Source: Nitrospirota bacterium (GTDB lineage Bacteria > Nitrospirota > Thermodesulfovibrionia > Thermodesulfovibrionales > Magnetobacteriaceae). Taken from it: a DNA stretch of 8,820 bases. The DNA lies in assembly GCA_015233265.1 (NCBI GenBank), contig JADFXZ010000089.1, positions 1 to 8,820 of the forward strand, in the 5' to 3' direction. Below are positions 1 to 6,197 of this stretch, piece by piece; within the stretch, counting starts at the first letter, position 1, and the number at the start of each line of letters is the position of its first letter. The notes beneath the pieces are model-generated. The model was not told where the DNA came from and searched no databases. It saw only the letters and a program-made list of their open reading frames with translations. A program made the position numbers and the translations under genes.

Positions 1-480
1 GCAAGCTCTCTCGATTTGAGGACTAACAGGTTTTCAGCGTTTTCAAGGTCTGCTGAGCGGGTGAAGTTGAAACTTCCCGTAATGACGGTCTCCCTGTCAA
101 TAATCATAACCTTGTTATGGGCTATGTTATGGATGGAGTCTATAAAGGTCGATATCCCGGCACTTGCTATAACAGCCCCTGCGCTATTGAGGTCTGAAAG
201 ATTGCTCTTGTCCAAAATTACCGCTATATTCACGCCGGACTTTCTGGCCTTTATAAGCGCCTCAGCTATCTGTTTTGAGGAAAAGGAATATGCCTGAACA
301 AGAATCTCTGACCGCGCCCGGCCAATTTCAGCCAATATAGCCGACGTTGCCCCCCCCAACCGGCGAAAAATACACGTGGGCTACCGAGTTTAGCGGCACT
401 TCAAAGGCGTTGACCGGTACGCTGACGCTCAGGACAATCAGAGCTACGGCTATTAATAATTTCTCAGCCCTTAGTAGCAT
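1..480 (-). pseudogene. Exported phospholipase D-fold nuclease-like protein, frameshifted, 3' end outside window
   Basis: The ATG at 480 opens a signal-peptide-like N-terminus (hydrophobic stretch LLIAVALIVLSVSVPVNA), but this frame stops after 50 codons at 328-330. Removing one G from the run of eight G (plus-strand C run 350-357) joins it to a second frame, open from there to the window edge. That frame continues with an alpha/beta fold, then the HxKxxxxD catalytic motif of the phospholipase D superfamily (HNKVMIID, about 73-96), followed by GSFNFT and NAENLLVL. This order matches the short one-HKD 'Nuc' type endonucleases of about 150-190 residues, so roughly 10-30 C-terminal residues lie beyond position 1. 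Members act as homodimers on phosphodiesters; substrate here is unknown. The start overlaps the end of the upstream TPR gene by 17 nt, with an AAAGG-like site 8 nt before it, so it is the last visible gene of the minus-strand operon. The frameshift may be real decay, phase variation or a sequencing error. Confidence 0.8.
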
Positions 481-1174
481 TGTCTAAGCCTTTTGTAGCG
501 TTATCTGCCCCAGCGACGCCCGGCATAGCATACGGGGACATTGGGTAGTTCTTTTCCAATTCGGCTATTTTTGCCTTTGCCTGATCGGCCTTGCCAGAAG
601 CGGTAAGAAGCGATGCCCATTCAAACAGGGCAAGGTCTTTGAAGATTGGGGATTTCAGGGCATAGAGCTTTTCAATGGTCTGCAGGGCCTTATCCGAAGC
701 GCCCTTGTCTTTATAGAGTTCATAGAGCCTGTGGTATGATATGGGCAGAAGCTCATCATATGTCTGGTATGTGTCGTTAAACTTGATAAGGGTTTTCTCA
801 GCCTCATCGATGTTGCCCAGCTCAAGCAGTGCCGCGGCACTGTAGAGAAGTGAAACAGGGGATTTGTCCTCAGCGTATGAGCGCTGAAAATCATCGAGCG
901 ACGCCTTTAGTCTTTTGTCAGCGTCTGCCGCCGAACTCTGACCATAAAAGGCGTTATAGGCGCGTGCGCTTAATGCCGAGGTCTGGCCATGTGAATATGA
1001 GCGATAGATTATAATTATCGAGACGACGACGATAAAGGCAACTGCCCCGCCCATGATGAGCTGCGAGCGTTTCTTGTTTTTATCGAGATAGTGTTTAAGC
1101 TGGTCGTATGAGGACGGCAGTTCACCCTGAGAGGCGCTCTGTTTCGAATGTCTTTTCTTAATGACCTTAGGCAT
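464..1174 (-). CDS. Single-span membrane protein with TPR-like periplasmic domain (YfgM-like)
   Basis: This 236-residue protein has a short basic cytoplasmic N-terminus, one membrane segment at about residues 39-57 and a helical, TPR-like domain from about 70 to 215. The helices carry TPR-style pairs such as LLELGNIDEAEKTL and LTASGKADQAKAKI. One-span proteins of this shape (YfgM or TPR_21 type) sit in the inner membrane with the repeats outside and work as partners of the Sec translocon or chaperones; that role is inferred here, not shown. The C-terminus is odd: residues 224-236 are a tandem DNATKG-L-DNATKG, unlike the rest of the protein. A GGAG site lies 8 nt before the ATG. The gene follows the PHP gene by 20 nt and its 3' end overlaps the start of the nuclease gene, which indicates one transcript. 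Confidence 0.75.
   Translation of the reverse strand: MPKVIKKRHSKQSASQGELPSSYDQLKHYLDKNKKRSQLIMGGAVAFIVVVSIIIIYRSYSHGQTSALSARAYNAFYGQSSAADADKRLKASLDDFQRSYAEDKSPVSLLYSAAALLELGNIDEAEKTLIKFNDTYQTYDELLPISYHRLYELYKDKGASDKALQTIEKLYALKSPIFKDLALFEWASLLTASGKADQAKAKIAELEKNYPMSPYAMPGVAGADNATKGLDNATKG
467..505 (-). repeat. Tandem DNATKG-coding repeat at the end of the TPR gene
   Basis: Two copies of a DNATKG-coding unit, separated by one Leu codon, close the gene. On the plus strand the copies contain AGTAGCATTGTC (473-484) and TGTAGCGTTATC (494-505). The first differs by one base from AGTAGCGTTGTC at 5721-5732 in the repeat array of the TonB-like gene. Confidence 0.7.
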
Positions 1175-1194
1175 ATTTGTATTCTCCGGTTTAA

Positions 1195-1851
1195 TTATAA
1201 ATTTTTACATACTTTATCGACGATATGCTGTGATTGTTTAAAAATATCTGCAACTTTACCGTGCGGAATTCCAGCGCCAAGTAGTACCTTGACAGCCGTG
1301 TCCTTAGATATCAAATTGTCGGGCGAATGTGTGTCCGTATTGATGACAAGCGGGATGCCAAACTTTTCAGCCATGAGGGCAACATGCCCGTTACTCAGGC
1401 TGTGGCCCTTGCGGGCGGTTATCTCAAACGTCACGCCTGAGCCTTTCGCAAGACGGCAGTCCTCGCCCGTAATAAGCCCGGGATGGGCAAGTATATCAAC
1501 ACCGGCTGCGATAGCAGCCCTGTTGGTGCCCTCTAAGACAGGCTCAACTATTGTCTCCCCGTGGACGACCACCAAGTGTGCCCCAAGCGATCTGGCAAGG
1601 TCTGTCAGTTCCCCAATCATATCCGGCGGCACATGCGTCAGTTCAACCCCGGGTATGACCTTAATATTCCAGTGGCGGTTGAGGTCAGCGGCGACCTTTA
1701 CGAGGCTTGCAACTATAGCCTCAATGTTAGAGCTGTCAGTGTGGTCAGTCAATGCAATGGCCGTATATCCGGCGGCATGAGCACGCTGGACAAGCTCCGA
1801 AGGGACGAGCTGCCCGTCGCTGAAAAACGTATGCGTATGCAAATCAATCAC
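1195..1851 (-). CDS. PHP-domain metal-dependent phosphatase (histidinol-phosphatase-like)
   Basis: The 218-residue protein is a complete PHP domain, with metal ligands recognisable in order: HTH and SDG at residues 5-13, DH at 36-37, E70 in PGVE, H97 in VVVHGE, H123 in LAHPG, and DTH at 173-175. PHP proteins bind a trinuclear Zn, Mn or Fe centre and hydrolyse phosphoesters. Short forms such as this are usually annotated as histidinol phosphatase-like or YcdX-like, but no his genes are near, so a role in histidine synthesis is not supported. The start is GTG at 1851. No in-frame start codon lies just upstream, and starting later would lose the first ligands. A GGGAGGT site precedes it by 11 nt. 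It is the first gene of the minus-strand operon with the TPR and nuclease genes. Confidence 0.9.
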   Translation of the reverse strand: MIDLHTHTFFSDGQLVPSELVQRAHAAGYTAIALTDHTDSSNIEAIVASLVKVAADLNRHWNIKVIPGVELTHVPPDMIGELTDLARSLGAHLVVVHGETIVEPVLEGTNRAAIAAGVDILAHPGLITGEDCRLAKGSGVTFEITARKGHSLSNGHVALMAEKFGIPLVINTDTHSPDNLISKDTAVKVLLGAGIPHGKVADIFKQSQHIVDKVCKNL

Positions 1852-1862
1852 GCTGCTATCTG

Positions 1863-1869
1863 ACCTCCC
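1863..1869 (-). promoter_or_regulatory. Ribosome binding site for the GTG-started PHP gene
   Basis: The minus strand reads GGGAGGT, 11 nt before the GTG at 1851. It is strong but slightly far from the start. Together with the conserved HTH motif directly after it, it supports this non-ATG start. Confidence 0.6.
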
Positions 1870-1883
1870 AAAAGCATTGGACT

Positions 1884-1914
1884 ATTATAATGGTTTAATC
1901 CATGATTTTTGCAA
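1884..1914 (-). promoter_or_regulatory. Candidate sigma70-type promoter of the PHP-TPR-nuclease operon
   Basis: The minus strand has an exact TATAAT at 1889-1884. A TTGCAA at 1914-1909 is the best -35, but the spacer is 19 nt and the match is only partial. Transcription would start near 1877, giving a leader of about 25 nt. The IS end is about 30 nt further upstream and leaves this promoter intact. Confidence 0.45.
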
Positions 1915-1942
1915 GAAAAGATTTTTGAACGAAAAAATTGAC

Positions 1943-1945
1943 TAA
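1943..1945. repeat. Left target-site duplication (TAA) of the IS
   Basis: TAA directly before the left inverted repeat matches TAA at 3241-3243 directly after the right one. A 3-bp duplication falls within the short range described for the ISAzo13 family. Confidence 0.6.
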
Positions 1946-1972
1946 GGGACTGTCCATAAATAAGTTGAACAA
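1946..1972. repeat. Left terminal inverted repeat of the IS
   Basis: It matches the reverse complement of 3214-3240 at 22 of 27 positions by hand alignment. The shared core is CTGTCCATAA, and both inner ends share TGAACAA. Confidence 0.85.
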
Positions 1973-1993
1973 ATATGCTTAATATGCTATGCT
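1965..1993 (+). promoter_or_regulatory. Candidate transposase promoter
   Basis: TTGAAC (1965-1970, inside the left inverted repeat) and TATGCT (1988-1993) are 17 nt apart. Placing the -35 in the terminal repeat is common in insertion sequences. Transcription would begin near 2000, which argues against a GTG start at 2000. Confidence 0.4.
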
Positions 1994-2020
1994 TGTCTTG
2001 TGCAAATAGAAGAAGATGGC

Positions 2021-3226
2021 ATGGTGCGAGAAAAATTCAATGTGCTCAAAGAAGTTATGGACGAGCAAAGTCGACGAATATGGGCGGCTGTAGAAGCTAA
2101 AGCGTTGGGACGAGGAGGAGTTTCTTCTGTCTCCAGAGCCACAGGTCTTTCACGGACAACGATTCATGATGGAATAAAAAGCCTTACTCAATCCGTTGGA
2201 GTATTACCAAAAGGAAAAAAGCGGATACGCTCGCTTGGTGGTGGACGTAAACCAGTCATTCAACACGACCCTACAGTGCTTGCTGAGCTTGAGAGATTGC
2301 TTGACCCTGTAACCCTTGGTAATTCGGAGTCCCCACTGAGCTGGACTTGTAAGAGTGTTCGTCAGCTTGCAGTGGCTCTGCAGAATCGTGGACACACAAT
2401 TGGTCGCCAAAAAGTTGCTCAACTACTTGCTGATATGGGTTATAGCTTGCAGGCAAACCGGAAAATAAAAGAAGGTTCTCATCACCCGGACCGTGATGCC
2501 CAGTTCAACTACATCAACGAGCAAGTGTCTATCTTCCAGCAACGCCAGCAACCTGTCGTATCGGTTGACACCAAGAAGAAGGAGCTGGTTGGCGACTTTA
2601 AGAATATAGGACGGGACTGGCAACCGGAAGTTCAGCCAGAGCCTGTTGCGGTTCATGATTTTTTTGATAAGCAACTGGGCAAAGTTAATCCGTATGGTGT
2701 CTATGATCAAGGCGCAAATACTGGGTGCGTCAGTGTTGGCACTGATAATGATACAGCAGAGTTTGCAGTTGAAAGCATTCGTCGTTGGTGGCAAAAAATG
2801 GGTTTTGAAGGTTATCCCAATGCTACTACGCTTCTCCTTACGGCTGATTGTGGGGGTAGCAATGGCTACCGTGTACGCTTGTGGAAGGTTGCACTTCAAG
2901 CTTTAGCAAACGAGACAGGTTTGAGTATATCAGTTTGCCATTTCCCCCCGTGTACCAGTAAGTGGAACAAAATTGAGCATCGTATGTTTTGCCATATAAG
3001 CATGAATTGGCGTGGTAAGCCTCTAACAAGCCATGAGGTGATCGTTAATCTTGTTGGTAGTACCACAACAACAACCACTGGTTTGACAATTAAGGCTGAA
3101 CTTGATACGGGAGCATACTCGAAGGGGATTAAAATATCCGATGAAGAACTCGATAATATCAATCTAACCAAAGCAGCTTTCCATGGTGAATGGAACTATA
3201 TTATCGCACCTAATTGTTCAGGTTAA
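2021..3226 (+). CDS. ISAzo13-family DDE transposase
   Basis: From the ATG at 2021 the protein has 401 residues. A helix-turn-helix lies at about residues 34-55 (SVSRATGLSRTTIHDGIKSL) for end binding. The ISAzo13/Rhodopirellula-type DDE catalytic domain follows, with likely triad D183 in VVSVDTKKKELVG, D276 in LLLTADCGGSNG and E319 in WNKIEHRMF. The ending with MNWRGKPLTSHEVIVNLVGS is typical of the family. It cuts and joins IS ends using two metal ions. An in-frame GTG at 2000 would add seven residues but has no ribosome site and falls at the predicted transcription start; the ATG has AGAAGAAG just upstream. No frameshift or internal stop is present, so the enzyme appears complete. The stop codon lies within the right inverted repeat. 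Confidence 0.93.
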   Translation: MVREKFNVLKEVMDEQSRRIWAAVEAKALGRGGVSSVSRATGLSRTTIHDGIKSLTQSVGVLPKGKKRIRSLGGGRKPVIQHDPTVLAELERLLDPVTLGNSESPLSWTCKSVRQLAVALQNRGHTIGRQKVAQLLADMGYSLQANRKIKEGSHHPDRDAQFNYINEQVSIFQQRQQPVVSVDTKKKELVGDFKNIGRDWQPEVQPEPVAVHDFFDKQLGKVNPYGVYDQGANTGCVSVGTDNDTAEFAVESIRRWWQKMGFEGYPNATTLLLTADCGGSNGYRVRLWKVALQALANETGLSISVCHFPPCTSKWNKIEHRMFCHISMNWRGKPLTSHEVIVNLVGSTTTTTTGLTIKAELDTGAYSKGIKISDEELDNINLTKAAFHGEWNYIIAPNCSG

Positions 3227-3240
3227 TTATGGACAGATCC
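3214..3240. repeat. Right terminal inverted repeat of the IS
   Basis: This is the partner of 1946-1972, with 22 of 27 positions matching in inverted orientation. It contains the transposase stop codon at 3224-3226. Confidence 0.85.
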
Positions 3241-3243
3241 TAA
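3241..3243. repeat. Right target-site duplication (TAA) of the IS
   Basis: TAA immediately after the right inverted repeat copies TAA at 1943-1945. Confidence 0.6.
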
Positions 3244-3251
3244 AGAAGCTC

Positions 3252-3726
3252 CTACCCTCGGATAATTTCCCTTTTCAAAGCCCAGATAGTACCATATCTT
3301 TCCTGAATCGTATATGCTCCAGTCGGGGGCGTATATCCTTGCCGCCTAATCATAGGATTATAGCTATATTTTACCGACTTGCCTTCAATACAAAAGACTG
3401 CATCATATTGTATTTCAGAAAATTTTCTTAATTGCCCAGACTTGATGATTTTCTTACAGTAATAATGAGGAGCATCCGTTATTTGATTATCAGGTATGCT
3501 TTAAATAATTTTGTTAATATCTCCGCTATCATCAGGGAATGTATGTCCACAAATTATCTGTTCTGGCTCTACTTTATCTAAACCTTTTAGATAAAGTGTT
3601 ATCTTATATTGATTAGAATGAAAAAATAATTTCTATAGTTCCATGCTTAGTAAACCATAGTATATGATCTTTAAGTATAGCATGTGTAAATTCAGCATAA
3701 TCATTATCAATATACCCATTTATCCA
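3252..3726 (-). pseudogene. Decayed protein gene of unknown family
   Basis: I do not recognise this gene. Read on the minus strand, three open blocks line up like one broken protein. Block 1 (3726 to about 3622) includes DYAEFTHAILKDHILWFTKH. A one-base excess in a run of six T near 3621-3626 shifts it to block 2, which includes NQYKITLYLKGLDKVEPEQI and CGHTFPDDSGDINKII. An in-frame TAA at 3501-3503 then interrupts it. Block 3 is open for 82 codons (3500-3255), with DAPHYYCKKIIKSGQLRKFS and GYTPPTGAYTIQERYGTIWA, ending in a TAG at 3252. No start codon or ribosome site is found; block 1 begins after a TGA, so the 5' end is lost or further shifted. The DNA is strongly AT-rich (14 G or C of 60 in 3601-3660) against 37 of 60 in 4201-4260, which suggests a foreign origin. 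Coding nature is inferred from protein-like composition only. Confidence 0.55.
3571..3597. repeat. Perfect palindrome, 12-bp arms and 3-nt loop
   Basis: ACTTTATCTAAA (3571-3582) is followed by CCT and its exact reverse complement TTTAGATAAAGT (3586-3597). It lies inside the decayed gene. No U-tract follows on either strand, so it is not a standard terminator; operator, cruciform or chance remain possible. Confidence 0.7.
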
Positions 3727-3849
3727 TCATATTATATGCAAAGCATGTTTTAATTATATCGATAGTATAATGCTATTAGTTATAAAAGTCAATGGCTGTC
3801 CTCAACTTGTCTTCATACTAATGAGCTTGATAGTAAATCAGCCCCCCGC
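3727..3849. other. AT-rich spacer with no recognised feature
   Basis: Short stop-filled reading frames only. I see no RNA gene, no clear repeat and no terminator here; it separates the decayed gene from the gpmI promoter. Confidence 0.5.
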
Positions 3850-3878
3850 TTGCTTTTACGAGCGTTTTGTTTCATAAT
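3850..3878 (+). promoter_or_regulatory. Candidate sigma70-type promoter of gpmI
   Basis: TTGCTT (3850-3855) and CATAAT (3873-3878) are separated by 17 nt. Transcription would start near 3885, giving a leader of about 45 nt to the ATG at 3931. Confidence 0.45.
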
Positions 3879-3914
3879 ACAGCATCGTAAAGCTATATTC
3901 TCAAACTAAACTTC

Positions 3915-3920
3915 AGGAGG
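3915..3920 (+). promoter_or_regulatory. gpmI: Ribosome binding site of gpmI
   Basis: A perfect AGGAGG lies 10 nt before the ATG at 3931. It fixes that start for the mutase. Confidence 0.75.
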
Positions 3921-3930
3921 ATGGTCTAAC

Positions 3931-5553
3931 ATGGAAAGGTTGAAGAAACTCAAGGAATTCTCAGGCCGCAAGGGTCCCTTACTGTTTATCATAATGGATG
4001 GCGTTGGGCTTGGAAAAGACGACGACACTAACGCGGTTTATCTGGCAAAGACCCCCGTTCTTGACAAACTCTTCAAGAGCGAACTCTATACGTCTATCGC
4101 AGCTCACGGTGAGGCGGTGGGGCTGCCAAGTGATGAGGACATGGGAAACAGCGAAGTCGGGCACAATGCCTTTGGCGCGGGGCGTGTATTTGCCCAGGGC
4201 GCTAAGCGCGTCAACGAGGACTTTGCAACCGGGGCGGTCTTTGGCGGCAGGCTCTGGAATAAAATCGTAGAGCGCGCCAAGAAGGGCGGCGCCGTGCACT
4301 TCAGCGGCCTGCTCTCAGACGCCAACGTGCATTCAAACATTAACCATCTCTATGCGATGCTCAATAAATTGGCCGAGGCCGGTGTGAAAAAGGCCAGAGT
4401 CCACCCGCTTCTTGACGGCAGAGACGTCGGCCCGCGCACCGCGCTTGAGTATGTCGTCCCCCTTGAAGAGCTTCTAAAGAAGATCCGAGATGAGAAGGGC
4501 TTTGATTATTGTATAGCATCAGGCGGCGGCAGGATGAACGTCACTATGGACAGGTATGAGGCCGACTGGTCAATAGTCAAGCGCGGCTGGGACGCCCACG
4601 TTAACGGCATAGGCAGACCATTTCACTCCTGCCAAGAGGCCATCGAAGCCTTCTATAAGGAAGACCTCGACGACCAGAACATGGGGGCGTTTGTTATACT
4701 GGATTCCTCCGGTGCGCCCGTTGGTAAAATGGAAGACGGCGATTCCTTTATCTTTTGCAACTTCAGAGGCGACCGCGCCATTGAAATCTCCCTCGCCTTT
4801 GACATGGGCCCCGAATTCGATAAATTCGACAGAGGCCGTATCCCCGATGTGTTTTACGCTGGTATGATGGAGTATGACTCTGAGGCTAAAATCCCTAAGA
4901 ACTTCCTCGTCGAGCCTCCTCAGATTTCTGAGACCGTCTGCGAGTATTTAGCGGCTGAGGGAATCCCCATGTTTGCTATCTCGGAGACACAAAAATTCGG
5001 ACACGTCACATACTTCTGGAACGGCAACCGCTCCGGCTATCTCAATAAGGATCTGGAACTCTACGTCGAAATCACCTCAGACAAACTGACCTTTGATAAG
5101 GCCCCAAGGATGAAGGCATATGAGATAGCAGAAAAGACCATAGAGATGCTTGAGTCGGGGAAATATAAATTCTGCCGTCTTAACTTCGCTAACGGCGACA
5201 TGGTTGGCCATACGGGCGTCATGGAGGCCGCCATCACAGCGGTTGAGGCCGTTGACGAGTGCGTCGGCAAGCTCCTGAGCGTCGTGGAAAAACTCGGCGG
5301 CATCGCGGTTATCACCGCAGACCACGGCAACTCGGACGAGATGTACGTTCTGAAAAAAGGTAAAAAAGTCCCCAAGACCTCTCACACACTAAATCGTGTG
5401 CCGTATGTTATCGTGGACTTCGGCTATAAAGGGGAATACAAGATGGCGGCGCTGGGCAACAGCGGCCTCAGCAACTCGGCGGCTACACTGTGTAATCTGC
5501 TGGGGTATGAAAAACCTGCGGACTATGACCCGTCGCTGATAAAGTTTGTTTAG
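3931..5553 (+). CDS. gpmI: 2,3-bisphosphoglycerate-independent phosphoglycerate mutase
   Basis: The enzyme interconverts 3-phosphoglycerate and 2-phosphoglycerate in glycolysis and gluconeogenesis through a phosphoserine intermediate at a two-metal (Mn) site in the cytoplasm. Family motifs are all present in the 540 residues: D23 in IIMDGVGLG, the phosphorylated S74 in MGNSEVGHNA, H134 in DANVHSN, DGRD at 162-165, R201 in GGGRM, FRGDRA at 277-283 with R279 and R282, K355 in ETQKFGHVT, D423 and H427 in NGDMVGHTG, D464 and H465 in TADHGN, and H485 in TSHT. Length is slightly above the usual 510-515 residues; the excess seems spread through the chain and the C-terminus. It is monocistronic on the plus strand, with its own promoter candidate, and its stop overlaps the convergent TonB-like gene by 4 nt. 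Base composition is much more GC-rich than the spacer before it. Confidence 0.97.
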   Translation: MERLKKLKEFSGRKGPLLFIIMDGVGLGKDDDTNAVYLAKTPVLDKLFKSELYTSIAAHGEAVGLPSDEDMGNSEVGHNAFGAGRVFAQGAKRVNEDFATGAVFGGRLWNKIVERAKKGGAVHFSGLLSDANVHSNINHLYAMLNKLAEAGVKKARVHPLLDGRDVGPRTALEYVVPLEELLKKIRDEKGFDYCIASGGGRMNVTMDRYEADWSIVKRGWDAHVNGIGRPFHSCQEAIEAFYKEDLDDQNMGAFVILDSSGAPVGKMEDGDSFIFCNFRGDRAIEISLAFDMGPEFDKFDRGRIPDVFYAGMMEYDSEAKIPKNFLVEPPQISETVCEYLAAEGIPMFAISETQKFGHVTYFWNGNRSGYLNKDLELYVEITSDKLTFDKAPRMKAYEIAEKTIEMLESGKYKFCRLNFANGDMVGHTGVMEAAITAVEAVDECVGKLLSVVEKLGGIAVITADHGNSDEMYVLKKGKKVPKTSHTLNRVPYVIVDFGYKGEYKMAALGNSGLSNSAATLCNLLGYEKPADYDPSLIKFV

Positions 5554-6197
5554 CGCCTGGGGATTTCCATGTGCGGGTAGTCCAGGTTTATAAATAGTGG
5601 GACGCTGCCATTGTCTGATTGGCCGACGGTATTAAAGGTGGCGTTGTCGCTGAATGTGGCGTTGTCAAAAGTAACATTGTCGTTGGTGGCATTGTCAAAA
5701 GCGGTGGTGTTGTCAAAATTAGTAGCGTTGTCGTTTTGGATGGGGACAGCCGTGTCATCAGAGATTTGAGCTGGCACCACGGCAGGCGGCTCTGGCGCTT
5801 CCAGCGTGTGGGCCTGCACTGCCGGTGGCGCTGCCAGCTCCGGTTTAGTTGGTGGCTGCGGCTTGTCCTTTTGTTCAGCTTTTGGCACAGATATCTTAGA
5901 CGCTTGGGGCGGTCTTGTCTGAGCCGGCTGGGGCGTCTTTTCAGGCGGGGCAGCTGTCTCAGCCGCCATCTGCGTTGTTTTGAGTTCGACCGGCATTTTG
6001 AGTTCGATCAATTGCGAGTCAATATAGTCCTGCAAGTTCGCGGCTGGCATAGTTGACTGCGGCAGAGTAGAGTTCAGGAGCATCCCGAATCCCCATGCAA
6101 GGGCGCTCCAGATAATCAGAGATATTGATACCGTTACCGGCAGTCGCCGAAATGGGTTGTCGATATTGCCGCTGCCGCCAGAAAGCCCGTTACTCAT
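5550..6197 (-). CDS. TonB-like energy transducer lacking the C-terminal domain, with DNAT repeats
   Basis: The 215-residue protein has a short cytoplasmic N-terminus, one membrane span at about 20-42 and a Pro/Lys/Ala-rich periplasmic stretch at about 83-145, as in TonB and TolA. Its position directly after exbB and exbD supports a transducer role: spanning the periplasm and passing the ExbB-ExbD motor force to an outer-membrane receptor. Residues 156-190 are a run of five- or six-residue repeats of the DNATF type. The protein then ends with NLDYPHMEIPRR; in TonB a YPxxARR-like start of the roughly 80-residue receptor-contact domain would be expected here, but a TAA follows. It may therefore be a shortened TonB, or a different partner with a short tail. 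The ATG overlaps the exbD end by 8 nt, and the stop overlaps gpmI's by 4 nt from the opposite strand. Confidence 0.7.
   Translation of the reverse strand: MSNGLSGGSGNIDNPFRRLPVTVSISLIIWSALAWGFGMLLNSTLPQSTMPAANLQDYIDSQLIELKMPVELKTTQMAAETAAPPEKTPQPAQTRPPQASKISVPKAEQKDKPQPPTKPELAAPPAVQAHTLEAPEPPAVVPAQISDDTAVPIQNDNATNFDNTTAFDNATNDNVTFDNATFSDNATFNTVGQSDNGSVPLFINLDYPHMEIPRR
5628..5732 (-). repeat. Degenerate 15/18-bp repeat array encoding DNAT units
   Basis: Six units end, on the plus strand, in a TTGTC motif at 5648, 5666, 5681, 5696, 5714 and 5732. The spacings are 18, 15, 15, 18 and 18 nt, always multiples of three. The typical unit is GGTGGCGTTGTC. Encoded units are DNATNF, DNTTAF, DNATN, DNVTF, DNATFS and DNATF. 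Confidence 0.85.

Larger units (their letters stand above)
1946..3240 (+). mobile_element. Complete ISAzo13-family insertion sequence (1295 bp)
   Basis: The element is bounded by imperfect 27-bp inverted repeats, flanked by TAA on both sides, and contains one intact transposase gene filling most of its length. Ends begin with GG, as in ISAzo13 elements. The transposase stop codon lies inside the right repeat. Intact ends, duplication and open reading frame suggest a recent and possibly active insertion. It sits between the divergent-side promoter of the PHP operon and a decayed gene. I cannot tell from this window whether other copies exist. Confidence 0.9.

Noticed and set aside
16..297. Plus-strand open frame of 93 codons
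   Set aside because: It lies antisense to the phospholipase-D-fold frame, which carries the HKD motif; the plus frame has no recognisable feature.
1148..1780. Plus-strand open frame of 210 codons
   Set aside because: It is antisense to the PHP gene, whose metal ligands are all conserved; Ser/Pro/Ala-rich nonsense composition is typical of a shadow frame.
1972..1995. ATATGCT direct repeats just inside the IS left end
   Set aside because: The repeats are short and overlap the candidate transposase promoter; too little to call separate binding sites.
3258..3345. A second minus-strand frame reading APDWSIYDSGKIWYYLGFEK over the end of the decayed gene
   Set aside because: It looks protein-like, but it opens only after a TAG and is much shorter than the 82-codon frame in the same place. 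I could not decide by eye that it is coding.
3183..3431. Plus-strand open frame of 82 codons running out of the IS
   Set aside because: It begins inside the transposase in another frame, crosses the IS end and opposes the protein-like minus-strand block; no ribosome site.
5628..5732. Possible CRISPR-like or regulatory direct-repeat array
   Set aside because: Units are 15 or 18 bp, always in frame with DNAT codons, with no unique spacers; it is coding repeat.
5619..6056. Plus-strand open frame of 145 codons over the TonB-like gene
   Set aside because: Arg/Leu/Gly-rich mirror of the proline-rich and repeat regions; the minus-strand gene has operon overlaps and a membrane span.
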